Origin: Chitinophagaceae bacterium | Lineage (GTDB): Bacteria > Bacteroidota > Bacteroidia > Chitinophagales > UBA10324 | Assembly (NCBI GenBank): GCA_016717285.1 | Contig: JADKFU010000004.1 | Coordinates: 248,001-312,000 of the forward strand | Reading direction: 5' to 3' | Length of the DNA: 64,000 bases | In this document: positions 53,626 to 62,983 of the stretch, piece after piece | How the letters are laid out: each line of letters begins with the position of its first letter | Numbering within the stretch: the first letter of the stretch is position 1 | The notes under the pieces: model-generated | Databases searched by the model: none | What the model saw: the letters and a program-made list of their open reading frames with translations, nothing else | What the model was told of the DNA's origin: nothing | Translations under genes and position numbers: made by a program

Positions 53626-54864
53626 ATGATTGAATATAAAAAGAGTTCGCTAGGTAACGGGTTGAAGATACTGGTGCATGAAGACCGTTCCACGCCGCTT
53701 GCTGCGGTAAATCTTTTATACAATGTGGGTTCAAGAGATGAAACTCCTGATCAGACAGGTTTTGCGCATTTGTTTGAACACCTGATGTTTGGCGGATCGC
53801 GAAACATTCCGGTGTTTGATGAACCATTGCAGAAAGCCAGTGGTGAAAACAATGCTTTCACATCAACTGATATCACCAATTATTACGAAACACTTCCTGC
53901 ACACAATCTTGAAACAGCGCTGTGGCTCGAATCAGACCGCATGAATGAGCTGGCTTTCAGCGAACATTCGCTGGATGTGCAACGCAAAGTAGTGTGTGAA
54001 GAATTTAAAGAACATTACATCAACCAGCCTTACGGAGATGTATGGCATAAGATCCGCGAGCTTTCTTACAGCACCCATCCATATCAGTGGCCGACCATCG
54101 GTAAAAAATTAGCACACATTGAAGAAGCAAAGCTGAGTGATGTGCAATCTTTTTTTTACAAACACTATCGTCCTGACAATGCAATTCTCGTTGTAGCCGG
54201 CTTTGTAAAAGCAGAAGAGATTTTTTCACTGGCTGAAAAATGGTTTGGCGATATTCCTGCCGGGAAAAAACCACCCAGAAATATTCCGCAGGAACCTCCG
54301 CAAAAAGGGTTGAAAAGTTTGACCATGGAAGCTGATGTACCACTGGATGCGATCTATAAAACCTGGCACATGCCGGCACGCATGGATCCGCGCTATTACG
54401 CGGCCGACCTCGTCACCGATGTGTTATCAGGGGGAAAATCCAGCAGGCTATATCAATCACTGGTGAAGGAGAAAAAATTATTCTCAGAAATAAATGCTTA
54501 TCAAACCGGTTCCATTGATCCGGGACTGATTGTGGTGGAAGGAAAATTAGTGAAGGGTGTGAAAATGGAACAGGCGGACAAGGCAATTGATGAAGAGATC
54601 AGCAAATTTACCGGTGAGCTTATTGACGAAACCGAATTGACGAAGGTAAAAAACCGTATAGAAGCGCAGATCATTTTCTCCGAAACAGAACTGCTGAATA
54701 AAGCAATGAACCTCGCCTATTATGAATTGCTGGGTGATGCAAGTTTAGTTAATGAAGAAACAAATCATTACCTGAAAACTTCTGCTGCCGACATTTTAGA
54801 ACAGGCACGAAATATTTTTACGCCGGATAACTGTTCGGTGTTGTATTATCATTCGAAAAACTGA
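53626..54864 (+). CDS. M16 peptidase, catalytic type
   Basis: Zinc peptidase of the insulinase/PqqF group, 412 residues from the ATG at 53626 (the frame is open to 53569 but that part is atypical). The inverted zinc motif HLFEHLMFGG (His48, Glu51, His52) is present, with Glu129, 76 residues after His52, as third ligand. Single-domain M16B enzymes work as pairs with a non-catalytic sister; that sister is at 57888-59228. No signal peptide, so it is probably cytoplasmic or periplasmic by another route. Confidence 0.92.
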   Translation: MIEYKKSSLGNGLKILVHEDRSTPLAAVNLLYNVGSRDETPDQTGFAHLFEHLMFGGSRNIPVFDEPLQKASGENNAFTSTDITNYYETLPAHNLETALWLESDRMNELAFSEHSLDVQRKVVCEEFKEHYINQPYGDVWHKIRELSYSTHPYQWPTIGKKLAHIEEAKLSDVQSFFYKHYRPDNAILVVAGFVKAEEIFSLAEKWFGDIPAGKKPPRNIPQEPPQKGLKSLTMEADVPLDAIYKTWHMPARMDPRYYAADLVTDVLSGGKSSRLYQSLVKEKKLFSEINAYQTGSIDPGLIVVEGKLVKGVKMEQADKAIDEEISKFTGELIDETELTKVKNRIEAQIIFSETELLNKAMNLAYYELLGDASLVNEETNHYLKTSAADILEQARNIFTPDNCSVLYYHSKN

Positions 54865-54925
54865 TACTCATTAAATCCTACTTTAGCCATTCCAACCCTT
54901 TTTACGCTACATAAAAAAATCTGCC

Positions 54926-56737
54926 ATGAAAAAAATTTTCCCCCTGCTTTTTTTGATCCTGATTTTTTCTTCCGGAAAAATGATTGCTCAAAACCTTCCT
55001 CATTGGATGACAGAGGAAGAACGTGCCCTGCTTCCTTCCTACCTCATTAATACAGAAGGCATCCGTGATATTACTCCGCCTGATTTTACACCAAGAGCAT
55101 CAGCCGAATGGGAAGAGATTCAAGGGTTGACCATCACCTGGACAAGCTATACTACCATACTCAAAGCCATTGTGGATGCGGCACAGGAGGAATGCGTTGT
55201 TTATATCGTTTGTACAGATTCCAACAGTGTAAAAAATTCACTCACTTCTTCAGGTATTCCATTAACGAATGTGAAATTTCTGGTGAAGAGTTTTAATTCT
55301 ATCTGGTGCCGCGATTATGGTCCCTGGAATATTTACAAAAATGATGTGCAGCAACTTTCATTAACCGATTGGATCTACAATCGTCCGCGCCCAAAAGACG
55401 ATGTGATTCCGGGTGCGCTTGCCACAAAAATCGGTTTGCCAATTTATGAGATGACTGCAGCGCCTTATGACCTTGTAGCAACAGGTGGAAATTTTATGGT
55501 GGATGGTCACAACACTGCATTTTCTTCTGAGCTGATTCTTGATGAAAACGGACCCGGAAATGATTATGACGTGACTGTAAAAACAAAAGCAGATATAGAA
55601 GAGATTATGAGTAAATATCTTGGCATTAACCGTTACATCACCATGGAAACATTGCCCTTCGATGAAATTCATCACATCGATATGCACATGAAGTTGCTGG
55701 ATGAAGAAACAATATTAGTCGGTCAGTTTCCAACAGGCGTTGCAGACGGTCCGCAGATTGCAGCCAACATTCAATACGTTAAGGATAACTATCTCACCTG
55801 TTTTGGCCGGCCTTATAAAATTGTTTACATACCTATGCCGCCAAGCACAACAGGCCAGTATATTCCGCAATCTTCTTACCGCACTTATACTAACTCTGTG
55901 ATCGTGAATAAGACAGTCATCTTACCTACCTACCGGGAAGAGTACGATACCACCGCCATCAGAATTTATAAAGAGAATATGCCCGGTTATAAGATTGTCC
56001 CTATTGATTGTGACAATAGCAATGCAAACATCATCTCCGCCTTGGGTGCAATCCATTGCATAACCAAGGAAATTGCCCACGCTGACCCGATCTGGATTTC
56101 ACATGCACCGGTTCAGAATAAAGCTGCATCATCTGCTCCCATATTAATAGAAGCCAAAATCAAAACGCCTTCCGGTGTTAGTGATGCTTCTGTTTTCTGG
56201 ACGGTGGATACAACTGCAGGATATGCTGAAGTGCCCATGACAGCCGCAGCCAATGATACTTTTTATGCATACCTGCCCGCACAAAATGCCCCGACAAAAG
56301 TTTTTTATTACATACATGCTTCCTCAAACAGTGGAAGAAATATCAGCAAACCGATGACAGCGCCTGAAGGTTATTGGACATTTGAAGTGCAGAAGAGTCA
56401 TACGTATACGAATTCCATTCACTTTCCAACCCCTGATTTTTTCTATCAGTTAAATAGAAATGATGCGGAAACAAATGAATGGATGCTGTATGATCCTTAT
56501 CCTAATCCAGCCACCGATAATGTAACGATTGGAATCATGTTACCCAATGATGCACATTGTACAGTTCTGATCAGGAATGTATTAGGGCAATCCATTGCAG
56601 TGCTTTCAGATGGTGAATTAAAAGGCGGCATTCACAAATTCACTTTTGCTGCCGGAAATGAACCTGCGGGTTTATATTTTGTAGAAGTGCAGGTTGGGGA
56701 TAAACTGCTGTCAAAAAAATTCACATTGAACCGATGA
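54926..56737 (+). CDS. secreted peptidylarginine-deiminase-like enzyme with T9SS type A signal
   Basis: A 603-residue exported member of the PAD_porph/agmatine deiminase superfamily, which turns arginine guanidinium into citrulline or acts on agmatine. Signal peptide to about AQN22. Catalytic pattern: Asp130 (WCRDYGPW), His250/Asp252 (HHIDMHMKLLD), Cys378 (GAIHCITKE). Arg153 and Arg155 in NRPRPKDD lie where P. gingivalis PPAD has Arg152/Arg154, which recognise the peptide C-terminus, if my recollection of the alignment holds. A PKD-like domain follows (about 395-490) and a T9SS type A module (about 520-603: YDPYPNPATDNVTIGI to PAGLYFVEVQVGDKLLSKKF). Confidence 0.85.
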   Translation: MKKIFPLLFLILIFSSGKMIAQNLPHWMTEEERALLPSYLINTEGIRDITPPDFTPRASAEWEEIQGLTITWTSYTTILKAIVDAAQEECVVYIVCTDSNSVKNSLTSSGIPLTNVKFLVKSFNSIWCRDYGPWNIYKNDVQQLSLTDWIYNRPRPKDDVIPGALATKIGLPIYEMTAAPYDLVATGGNFMVDGHNTAFSSELILDENGPGNDYDVTVKTKADIEEIMSKYLGINRYITMETLPFDEIHHIDMHMKLLDEETILVGQFPTGVADGPQIAANIQYVKDNYLTCFGRPYKIVYIPMPPSTTGQYIPQSSYRTYTNSVIVNKTVILPTYREEYDTTAIRIYKENMPGYKIVPIDCDNSNANIISALGAIHCITKEIAHADPIWISHAPVQNKAASSAPILIEAKIKTPSGVSDASVFWTVDTTAGYAEVPMTAAANDTFYAYLPAQNAPTKVFYYIHASSNSGRNISKPMTAPEGYWTFEVQKSHTYTNSIHFPTPDFFYQLNRNDAETNEWMLYDPYPNPATDNVTIGIMLPNDAHCTVLIRNVLGQSIAVLSDGELKGGIHKFTFAAGNEPAGLYFVEVQVGDKLLSKKFTLNR

Positions 56738-56761
56738 TCATTCAGTAATCTGCGGTAAAAA

Positions 56762-57427
56762 TTAATGCAGACTGCTGAACCATTCGTTGTATTGCTGCAC
56801 AATATTCAGAATATCTGTGGAGCGATAGCCATTCAGTTTTTGGGAAATCCGGCTGGCTAATGCAACATCATCAGCCAGCAGCTTACTCATTGCTTCAGCA
56901 AAATTTTTGGAAGACGGAATAAAGAATGGTAGTCCGTCTCCCATTTTCAGAATAAAAACGCTTTCATGAAATTTTTCATCATTAACTGTAATGGGCCGGT
57001 CGTTAGTACCATCATGAAGTGTTCCGTTGGCAGGCAGACTGTACCATGCAAATAATTTTAAACGGCCAGCTTCTAACCTTCGAACAAATGCCGGTGATGA
57101 ATTTTTGACAGATTCCATGAGCAACGATTCATACACGCGGTCCTTTACAAGATATCCGCTTGCTTTTGCAGCATCTATTGTCAGCGCATTCATATCAGGC
57201 GGATTATGCGTGGAATATTGAAACTGCACCTGATTGTCAATCTGATTCGACAAGTAAATAAATCCTTTGACAGTGTCACCCGTAAGCGAAACGTACCATC
57301 CCGGAAACCATTGCCGGATTCCGGGAGTCATCAGGTTGAAACGCGCGTCATTGGTGACTTGTGAAAAACTTTGGAAACCAGTAATCAACAACATGGCAAG
57401 TAAAAATATACAACCGGACTTAGGCAT
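56762..57427 (-). CDS. exported protein of unknown function
   Basis: A 221-residue protein with a signal peptide (to about SFSQV23). The mature part has an N-terminal beta-rich segment (WYVSLTGDTVKGFIYLSNQ, a pattern found in small Bacteroidota repeats) and a helical C-terminus (NFAEAMSKLLADDVALASRISQKLNGY). No cysteines beyond Cys6 and no recognised motif. It lies convergent with the deiminase gene (24-base gap). Confidence 0.7.
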   Translation of the reverse strand: MPKSGCIFLLAMLLITGFQSFSQVTNDARFNLMTPGIRQWFPGWYVSLTGDTVKGFIYLSNQIDNQVQFQYSTHNPPDMNALTIDAAKASGYLVKDRVYESLLMESVKNSSPAFVRRLEAGRLKLFAWYSLPANGTLHDGTNDRPITVNDEKFHESVFILKMGDGLPFFIPSSKNFAEAMSKLLADDVALASRISQKLNGYRSTDILNIVQQYNEWFSSLH

Positions 57428-57887
57428 AGTTGTTTGTTTGTTTTTAATGTGACCTATTTTGAAAGCATATATTTTGTTGCAATATAAGGATAATGGTAGC
57501 TTAAGAAATTTATTAAAGACGCAAGGGTATACAAGATGTACGCCATTTGGTTTTTCTCACAAAGGCGAAAAGCACGTAAAGATAAATACCCTTATTTCCT
57601 TTGCGACCTTTGCGACTTTGCTAGCGACTCCCTTTATACATTTGTAATGAATTCAATTTCGTAAACAGGAAACATACACTGGCAATTTGTCTTTGAATTT
57701 TGCTAACTGCTTAGAAAATTTTCATGATAATTAACCGATATATTCTTCAGGATATGCTTGATGCTGTCTCAGATATGCAATGAATTCATTGCAGCGCTTT
57801 TTCCATTGGACTACCTGTAAATAAACATACTTAACTAAACAAACTCACTTCCATCCCTCCCCACCTTTTTTGTATTTTTACCCGCCT
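57428..57887. other. 460-base divergent gap with a GCAAAGGCG-type repeat
   Basis: Between the unknown exported protein and the second M16 gene. CACAAAGGCGAAAAGCACGTAAAG (57558-57581) faces CCTTTGCGACCTTTGCGACTTTGC (57599-57622) as an imperfect inverted repeat of the family also at 16035 and 43054. A TATTTTTA near-match lies at 57872-57879, 10 bases before the gene start. No gene in between. Confidence 0.5.
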
Positions 57888-59228
57888 ATGAACCCAACCG
57901 ACAGAACAGTAGCTCCGCCTTTACGTGACATTGAATCCATCATGCTGCCACCTATTAACAGATTTCAGTTAAGCAATGGCATTCCTGTGGTAAGTATTAA
58001 TGCGGGAAGCCAGGAGGTAACCAAAGTGGAATTGATTTTTGACGCCGGACGCTGGCAGGAACCAAGACGGGCGGTGGCAGCCACCACCAGCAAATTACTG
58101 ATGGAAGGAACCGCTGATAAAACAGCGCAGCAAGTAGCGGAAGCCATCGAATTCTATGGCGCAAGCATTACCGCAGATGCGACAATAGATTACGGACAGG
58201 TTTCACTTTTCTCTCTGAATAAACACCTCGACCGTTTATTTCCATTGTTGCAGGAAGTAATTTATGGCGCAACTTTTCCTGATAAGGAATTAACCACCTA
58301 TATACAAAACAGCAAACAACGCTTGCTGGTGAATTTGCAAAAAGTGGATTTCCTCGCACACAAAACTTTCAACGAACAACTGTACAGTGGCAATTATCCA
58401 TCAGGCTATACTACTTCACCCGAAGATTACGACCAGATTGATGCTTCCATCCTGAAATCTTTTCATGCCTCGCAGTACCGCAATGGTGCATTTAAAATTA
58501 TCGTAGCCGGAAAAATAACCGATCATCTTTTCGAATTGCTGGAAACCTATTTTGGAAAAAGCAATTTTTCTAAAGCAGCACCTGCACCTTACAATCATTC
58601 CATTGAAAAAACAAGCAGCGGAAAAATGTTCACAGCAAAAAAAGACGCTGTGCAATCAGGCATCCGCATTGGAAAAATGCTCGTGAACAAACTGCATCCT
58701 GACTATCCTTCTTTACGGGTGCTCAATACCATTTTTGGCGGATACTTCGGAAGCCGGCTGATGCAAAATCTTCGCGAGGACAAAGGTTATTGTTATGGTG
58801 TGCATTCTTCCATCTCTTCTTATTTGCACGATGCTCATTTGTATGTAACCACAGAAGTAGGTGGCGAAGTAACCTGGGACGCCGTGAAGGAAATTTATTA
58901 CGAGATGGAACGTTTACGCTCAGAACCTGTGCCGGAAGAGGAACTGCAACTCGTTAAGAATTATTTGCTGGGTGTGTTTCTTTCAGATGTAGATGGCGCA
59001 TTTAATGTGGCGGAAGTAATGCGTGGACTGGTGGTGTATGGATTAAGAGAAGATTTTTTTTACAACCTGATTCATACTATTAGAACCATCACGCCGGCTG
59101 AAGTACAATCATTGGCCAATAAATACATGAATACTGAAGGCATGCTGGAAGTAGTTGCAGGAAATCCGATTTACGCCGATACAAATAATACGTCGGTAAT
59201 GCCTGATTTGGAAACACATTTGTCTTAA
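57888..59228 (+). CDS. M16 peptidase-like protein, non-catalytic type
   Basis: A 446-residue M16B homologue from the ATG at 57888. The zinc motif is lost: where the catalytic sister has HLFEHLMFGG this protein has TSKLLMEGTADKT. The second-domain contact region with the substrate-binding arginine and tyrosine is conserved: GGYFGSRLMQNLREDKGYCYGVHSSIS. It should therefore be the partner subunit of the peptidase at 53626, together forming the closed chamber typical of the family. The two genes are split by the deiminase gene and an exported orphan. Confidence 0.9.
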   Translation: MNPTDRTVAPPLRDIESIMLPPINRFQLSNGIPVVSINAGSQEVTKVELIFDAGRWQEPRRAVAATTSKLLMEGTADKTAQQVAEAIEFYGASITADATIDYGQVSLFSLNKHLDRLFPLLQEVIYGATFPDKELTTYIQNSKQRLLVNLQKVDFLAHKTFNEQLYSGNYPSGYTTSPEDYDQIDASILKSFHASQYRNGAFKIIVAGKITDHLFELLETYFGKSNFSKAAPAPYNHSIEKTSSGKMFTAKKDAVQSGIRIGKMLVNKLHPDYPSLRVLNTIFGGYFGSRLMQNLREDKGYCYGVHSSISSYLHDAHLYVTTEVGGEVTWDAVKEIYYEMERLRSEPVPEEELQLVKNYLLGVFLSDVDGAFNVAEVMRGLVVYGLREDFFYNLIHTIRTITPAEVQSLANKYMNTEGMLEVVAGNPIYADTNNTSVMPDLETHLS

Positions 59229-59260
59229 TTTCAATCAGCAGCTATAAGGAATTGACTCTT

Positions 59261-61033
59261 ATGAAGAATTACTGCAGCAAAATAGTATGCCTGGTTTTTC
59301 TCCATTGCCTGCTGGCATTTACAAATAGCATTGCCCAGGATGTAAATGCTCCTGTCCTAAAATGTGTTACCCAGATTTCAATTAATTTCAATCCATACAT
59401 TCGCCTCCTCTGGACTTTGCCGACAAATGCATGTGGTACTTTTAACGCGTACTACATTTATAGAAGCACGAATATTAATGGTCCTTATACGCTGATCTAT
59501 TCAGAAACAAATGCAGCGGCTACCTCCTATGACGATGGTCCAATTGCCGTTGGACCTGTGTATTATTACTATATGGTGAGTGATTACACTTGTCCGGGTG
59601 GTAACTTTCTGCATTCAGATACGCTGGACAGCGCCGATCCTTCATTCCCACTTATTAATTACGTTACTGTAAAAAATAATGCAGTCGAAATAAACTGGAA
59701 GCCAAGCATAACACCGGATACCTATGGATATATCATTTATCGTTTTTTAAATGGAGGCAATGTAAACCTGGATACAATTTATGGAAGAACCAATACTACC
59801 TACACCGATTTAACGGCGCAGCCCAATACGGATTCTATGAGCTATGTGCTTTGTTCCATTGATAGTTGTCTGAATACCGGACCGATAGATGAAATGCCGC
59901 AACACAGCATTTTTCTAAAGCAAGAAGTTGACCGTTGCAACAATACCGTTACCCTGAATTGGTATGCATACACTCACTGGTTGCCTGATGTGCTTCAGTA
60001 TGATGTTATGGTTGCTGTAAATGGAGGACCTTATAACAGCATTCAAACATTGCCTCCAGGCACATTAAGTTACCAGGTAACAGGTTTGAATGACGGCGAT
60101 ATTATTTGTTTCCAGGTAGTTGCCACGCAAACCACCACGCTGATTACTTCCACCTCCAATGAACTGTGTGCAAAGCTGAACGTTGTGCAGCCATCCGGTG
60201 ATTTATATATCAGGAATGTGTCTGTAGCAGCGCCGGGAAAAGTGAATGTCTACTACTCCGTCGATCCTTTGGCTGATTTATTAAGTCTGAAAATTCAGCG
60301 TAGCCTCGACAGCACCGGATTCACACAAATTGCAGTTATTGTTCCACCGGCAAATCTTTCAGTAATCAATGTGTATACAGATACCACTGCACTTACCAGT
60401 TCGCTGAGTTACTACTATCGCATCATTGCGAGTGACAGTTGTGGGAACGTTGACACCTCCACCATCGGTAAAAGCATACTGTTGAGCGGTTATGCATTCA
60501 GCGATCTGAGTTTTTTGGTGAAATGGGACGAATCTTTTCTGCAGTATGGAACAGTAACGGGTTACCAGCTCTTTCGTGATGATGGCAATGGCTTCAACAG
60601 CATTTCCAATTTTAATGAAACCACCAGGGAATACGCGGAAAAAAATCTTCCCGGGCCAACACCCTGCTATTATGTGGAAGGAATTGATTCCATGATTTTT
60701 CCGAACGGAACCATTGATACAGTTCATAGCCGCTCTAATGTATTGTGTTTAAATCAACCCAGCCAGATTTATATGCCCAATGCATTCGCGCCGGAAGGAA
60801 ACAACAATGTCTTTAAACCGATCCTGAATATGGAAGGTGTTACCTCTTTCAGTTTCTCCATCTTCAACCGATGGGGAAAAGAAATTTTTACTTCACTCAA
60901 CCAGGATGATGGATGGGATGGCCGTGACAAAGGTATATTGGTGCAACAAGGTGCTTATGCTTACCAGGTGGTAGTGGTGGATGGAAATAAAAAACGCATT
61001 GAAGCAAAAGGAACAGTGCTCGTGGTGAGATAA
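59261..61033 (+). CDS. secreted fibronectin-III-like protein with T9SS type B (gliding-motility) C-terminal domain
   Basis: A 590-residue protein from the ATG at 59261 (a TTG at 59252 would add three residues) with signal peptide to about NSIAQD. Residues 30-490 form at least three FN3-like repeats (SYDDGPIAVGPVYYYYMVSD, FRDDGNGFNS... and similar). The C-terminal 85 residues, YMPNAFAPEGNNNVFKPIL to GWDGRDKGILVQQGAYAYQVVVVDG, are the gliding-motility CHU_C/T9SS type B sorting domain. No catalytic domain, so probably surface adhesive or structural. It starts 32 bases after the M16 gene. Confidence 0.88.
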   Translation: MKNYCSKIVCLVFLHCLLAFTNSIAQDVNAPVLKCVTQISINFNPYIRLLWTLPTNACGTFNAYYIYRSTNINGPYTLIYSETNAAATSYDDGPIAVGPVYYYYMVSDYTCPGGNFLHSDTLDSADPSFPLINYVTVKNNAVEINWKPSITPDTYGYIIYRFLNGGNVNLDTIYGRTNTTYTDLTAQPNTDSMSYVLCSIDSCLNTGPIDEMPQHSIFLKQEVDRCNNTVTLNWYAYTHWLPDVLQYDVMVAVNGGPYNSIQTLPPGTLSYQVTGLNDGDIICFQVVATQTTTLITSTSNELCAKLNVVQPSGDLYIRNVSVAAPGKVNVYYSVDPLADLLSLKIQRSLDSTGFTQIAVIVPPANLSVINVYTDTTALTSSLSYYYRIIASDSCGNVDTSTIGKSILLSGYAFSDLSFLVKWDESFLQYGTVTGYQLFRDDGNGFNSISNFNETTREYAEKNLPGPTPCYYVEGIDSMIFPNGTIDTVHSRSNVLCLNQPSQIYMPNAFAPEGNNNVFKPILNMEGVTSFSFSIFNRWGKEIFTSLNQDDGWDGRDKGILVQQGAYAYQVVVVDGNKKRIEAKGTVLVVR

Positions 61034-61156
61034 TTGTGCTGATTCCTGTACCCACTTCTTATTGTGAAATCAACTTTTGCAGGGTTTGCAAGTATAGTAC
61101 ATCGACCTGGTTGGAGATAAAACCTACAGTATTTTCTCTATATCAATGTAAGGAAC

Positions 61157-62149
61157 TCACTCATTCAGCATCTTCCATATCTTATCCTTCAGCTTGTCGA
61201 TATTTTTTCCTGTTAAGGAAGAAATGAAAATATGAGGCAATGCACGCGGCAATTCTTTCTTCAGCATTTTTTCAAGCTCCTCATCAATCAAATCACTTTT
61301 TGTAATGGCGAGCAATCGTGGCTTGATGAGCAGTTCAGGATTGTACTGCTTAAGTTCGTTGTATAAAATTTTATATTCCTTTTTGATATCGTCACAATCT
61401 GCTGCTACCATAAACAACAGCATCGAATTACGTTCGATATGACGAAGAAACCGTTGTCCCAATCCTCTTCCTTCATGAGCACCTTCAATAATGCCCGGCA
61501 GGTCGGCCATCACAAAAGATTGATTGCTGTGATAGGAAACAATACCAAGATTGGGAACGAGCGTAGTAAATGGATAATTGCCGATTTCAGGTCTTGCAGC
61601 ACTCACAGTTGAAAGCAGTGTTGATTTTCCTGCATTGGGAAATCCGACAAGGCCCACATCAGCCAGCAGTTTCAGCTCAAGAATTTTCCAACCTTCATCA
61701 CCATGCTCACCATCCTGCGCGTACATGGGAACCTGGTTGGTTGGACTTCTGAAATGCCAGTTGCCTTGTCCGCCACGGCCACCTTTTATCAGTATCTCCT
61801 CTTGTTTATGTTCCGTAATTTCAAATAGAATGTTGCCGGTAACTGCATCTTTGGCAACTGTTCCAAGCGGTACTTCCAGCATCATATCCTTTCCATTAGC
61901 GCCGGTAGAACGGCCATCACTTCCGGGCGTTCCGTTTTTTGCATGAATATGTTTACGGTATTTAAGGTGCAGCAGTGTCCACAATTGTTTGTTACCACGA
62001 AGTATCACATGGCCGCCTCTTCCGCCATCGCCGCCATCAGGACCACCTTTGGCTGTAACTTTATCGTGGCGAAAATGGATGCTGCCCGCGCCACCATTGC
62101 CGCTGCGGCAGAAAATTTTTACGTAATCAACAAAGTTTGAACCTTCCAC
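61157..62149 (-). CDS. obgE: GTPase ObgE/CgtA
   Basis: Essential GTPase in late 50S assembly and stress control. From a GTG at 62149 the protein has 330 residues and starts VEGSNFVDYVKIF, as usual for this family; an ATG at 62191 would add 14 residues with little similarity. The Obg domain (1-160) is glycine-rich (CRSGNGGAGS, GPDGGDGGRGG); the G domain carries GFPNAGKSTL, DLPGIIEGAHEGRGLG and TKSD; the tail ends after SSLTGKNIDKL. Downstream of adk (69 bases) in the hpt-adk-obgE cluster. Confidence 0.94.
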   Translation of the reverse strand: MEGSNFVDYVKIFCRSGNGGAGSIHFRHDKVTAKGGPDGGDGGRGGHVILRGNKQLWTLLHLKYRKHIHAKNGTPGSDGRSTGANGKDMMLEVPLGTVAKDAVTGNILFEITEHKQEEILIKGGRGGQGNWHFRSPTNQVPMYAQDGEHGDEGWKILELKLLADVGLVGFPNAGKSTLLSTVSAARPEIGNYPFTTLVPNLGIVSYHSNQSFVMADLPGIIEGAHEGRGLGQRFLRHIERNSMLLFMVAADCDDIKKEYKILYNELKQYNPELLIKPRLLAITKSDLIDEELEKMLKKELPRALPHIFISSLTGKNIDKLKDKIWKMLNE

Positions 62150-62218
62150 TGCGAGTATTAAAATGCTGCAATAACCAACATGGTTATACAATGCGTGAAG
62201 GTAAGCAATTGCATTTGG

Positions 62219-62812
62219 CTAAGCCTTACCGGGAAGCAGGCGATCAATCTCCGTGCAAAGCAATTCGAAAACTTCATCCACAGTACCTTCACCTTTCAGC
62301 TCCATAAATTTATGCTGATCACTGTAATAAGCTGCTAAGGGAAGTGTCTGATCGCGATAGACCTGCATGCGTTTGCGGATTACTACTTCATTGTTGTCGT
62401 CGGTACGACCGGAACTCTGGCCACGCAGCAAGAGTCGCTGCACCACTTCTTCTTCCTGCACCAACAATGATAAAACGATGGTGATATCGGAGTTGCGCTC
62501 ACTGAAAAACTGATCGAGTGCATCGGCTTGCGGAATGGTACGAGGAAAACCATCGAAGATGATGCCTTCACTCTTCATCAGATCCTTACCATCAATGTAA
62601 TTGGCGAGCACGCGAAAAGTGAGTTCGTCGGGCACCAGTTGTCCGTGGTCCATGTATGATTTCAGCTCCGTTCCCAGATCGGAAGGCGTAGTGATTACCG
62701 CTCTGAAAATATCGCCCGTTGAAATATGTGCTAAGCCGTATTTCTCTTTCAGTTTTACTGCCTGAGTTCCTTTGCCGCTGCCGGGAGGGCCGAAGAGGAT
62801 GATGTTTAACAT
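62219..62812 (-). CDS. adk: adenylate kinase
   Basis: Equilibrates ATP, ADP and AMP. The 197 residues show the P-loop GPPGSGKGTQA (8-18), the NMP-binding STGDIFRA, GFPRTIPQADALD, and the LID segment with only LRGQSSGRTDDNNE, so this is the short-LID form without a zinc site, as in other Bacteroidota. It follows hpt at 171 bases, the gap containing a family 1 hairpin, and precedes obgE. Confidence 0.96.
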   Translation of the reverse strand: MLNIILFGPPGSGKGTQAVKLKEKYGLAHISTGDIFRAVITTPSDLGTELKSYMDHGQLVPDELTFRVLANYIDGKDLMKSEGIIFDGFPRTIPQADALDQFFSERNSDITIVLSLLVQEEEVVQRLLLRGQSSGRTDDNNEVVIRKRMQVYRDQTLPLAAYYSDQHKFMELKGEGTVDEVFELLCTEIDRLLPGKA

Positions 62813-62880
62813 TGTTATCAGTTATTTTTTTTCACTTGGAAGTGTTTGGCATTTAGATGGTTAAATGGTTGGATGGCTAA

Positions 62881-62961
62881 ATGGTTAAATTGTTTCATTG
62901 TTGGTTGCAAAATCGGAATCAGTACATTATTGTGAGATTAACAATTAAACAATTTAACAGT
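62881..62961. repeat. imperfect hairpin repeat, family 1 copy between hpt and adk
   Basis: ATGGTTAAATTGTTTCATTGT (62881-62901) against AACAATTAAACAATTTAACAG (62940-62960), 19 of 21 complementary. It lies inside the hpt-adk operon, where it might be an attenuator or an RNase target. Related to copies at 796, 14259 and 43151. Confidence 0.6.
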
Positions 62962-62983
62962 TAAACAATGCATTCTCATCACA

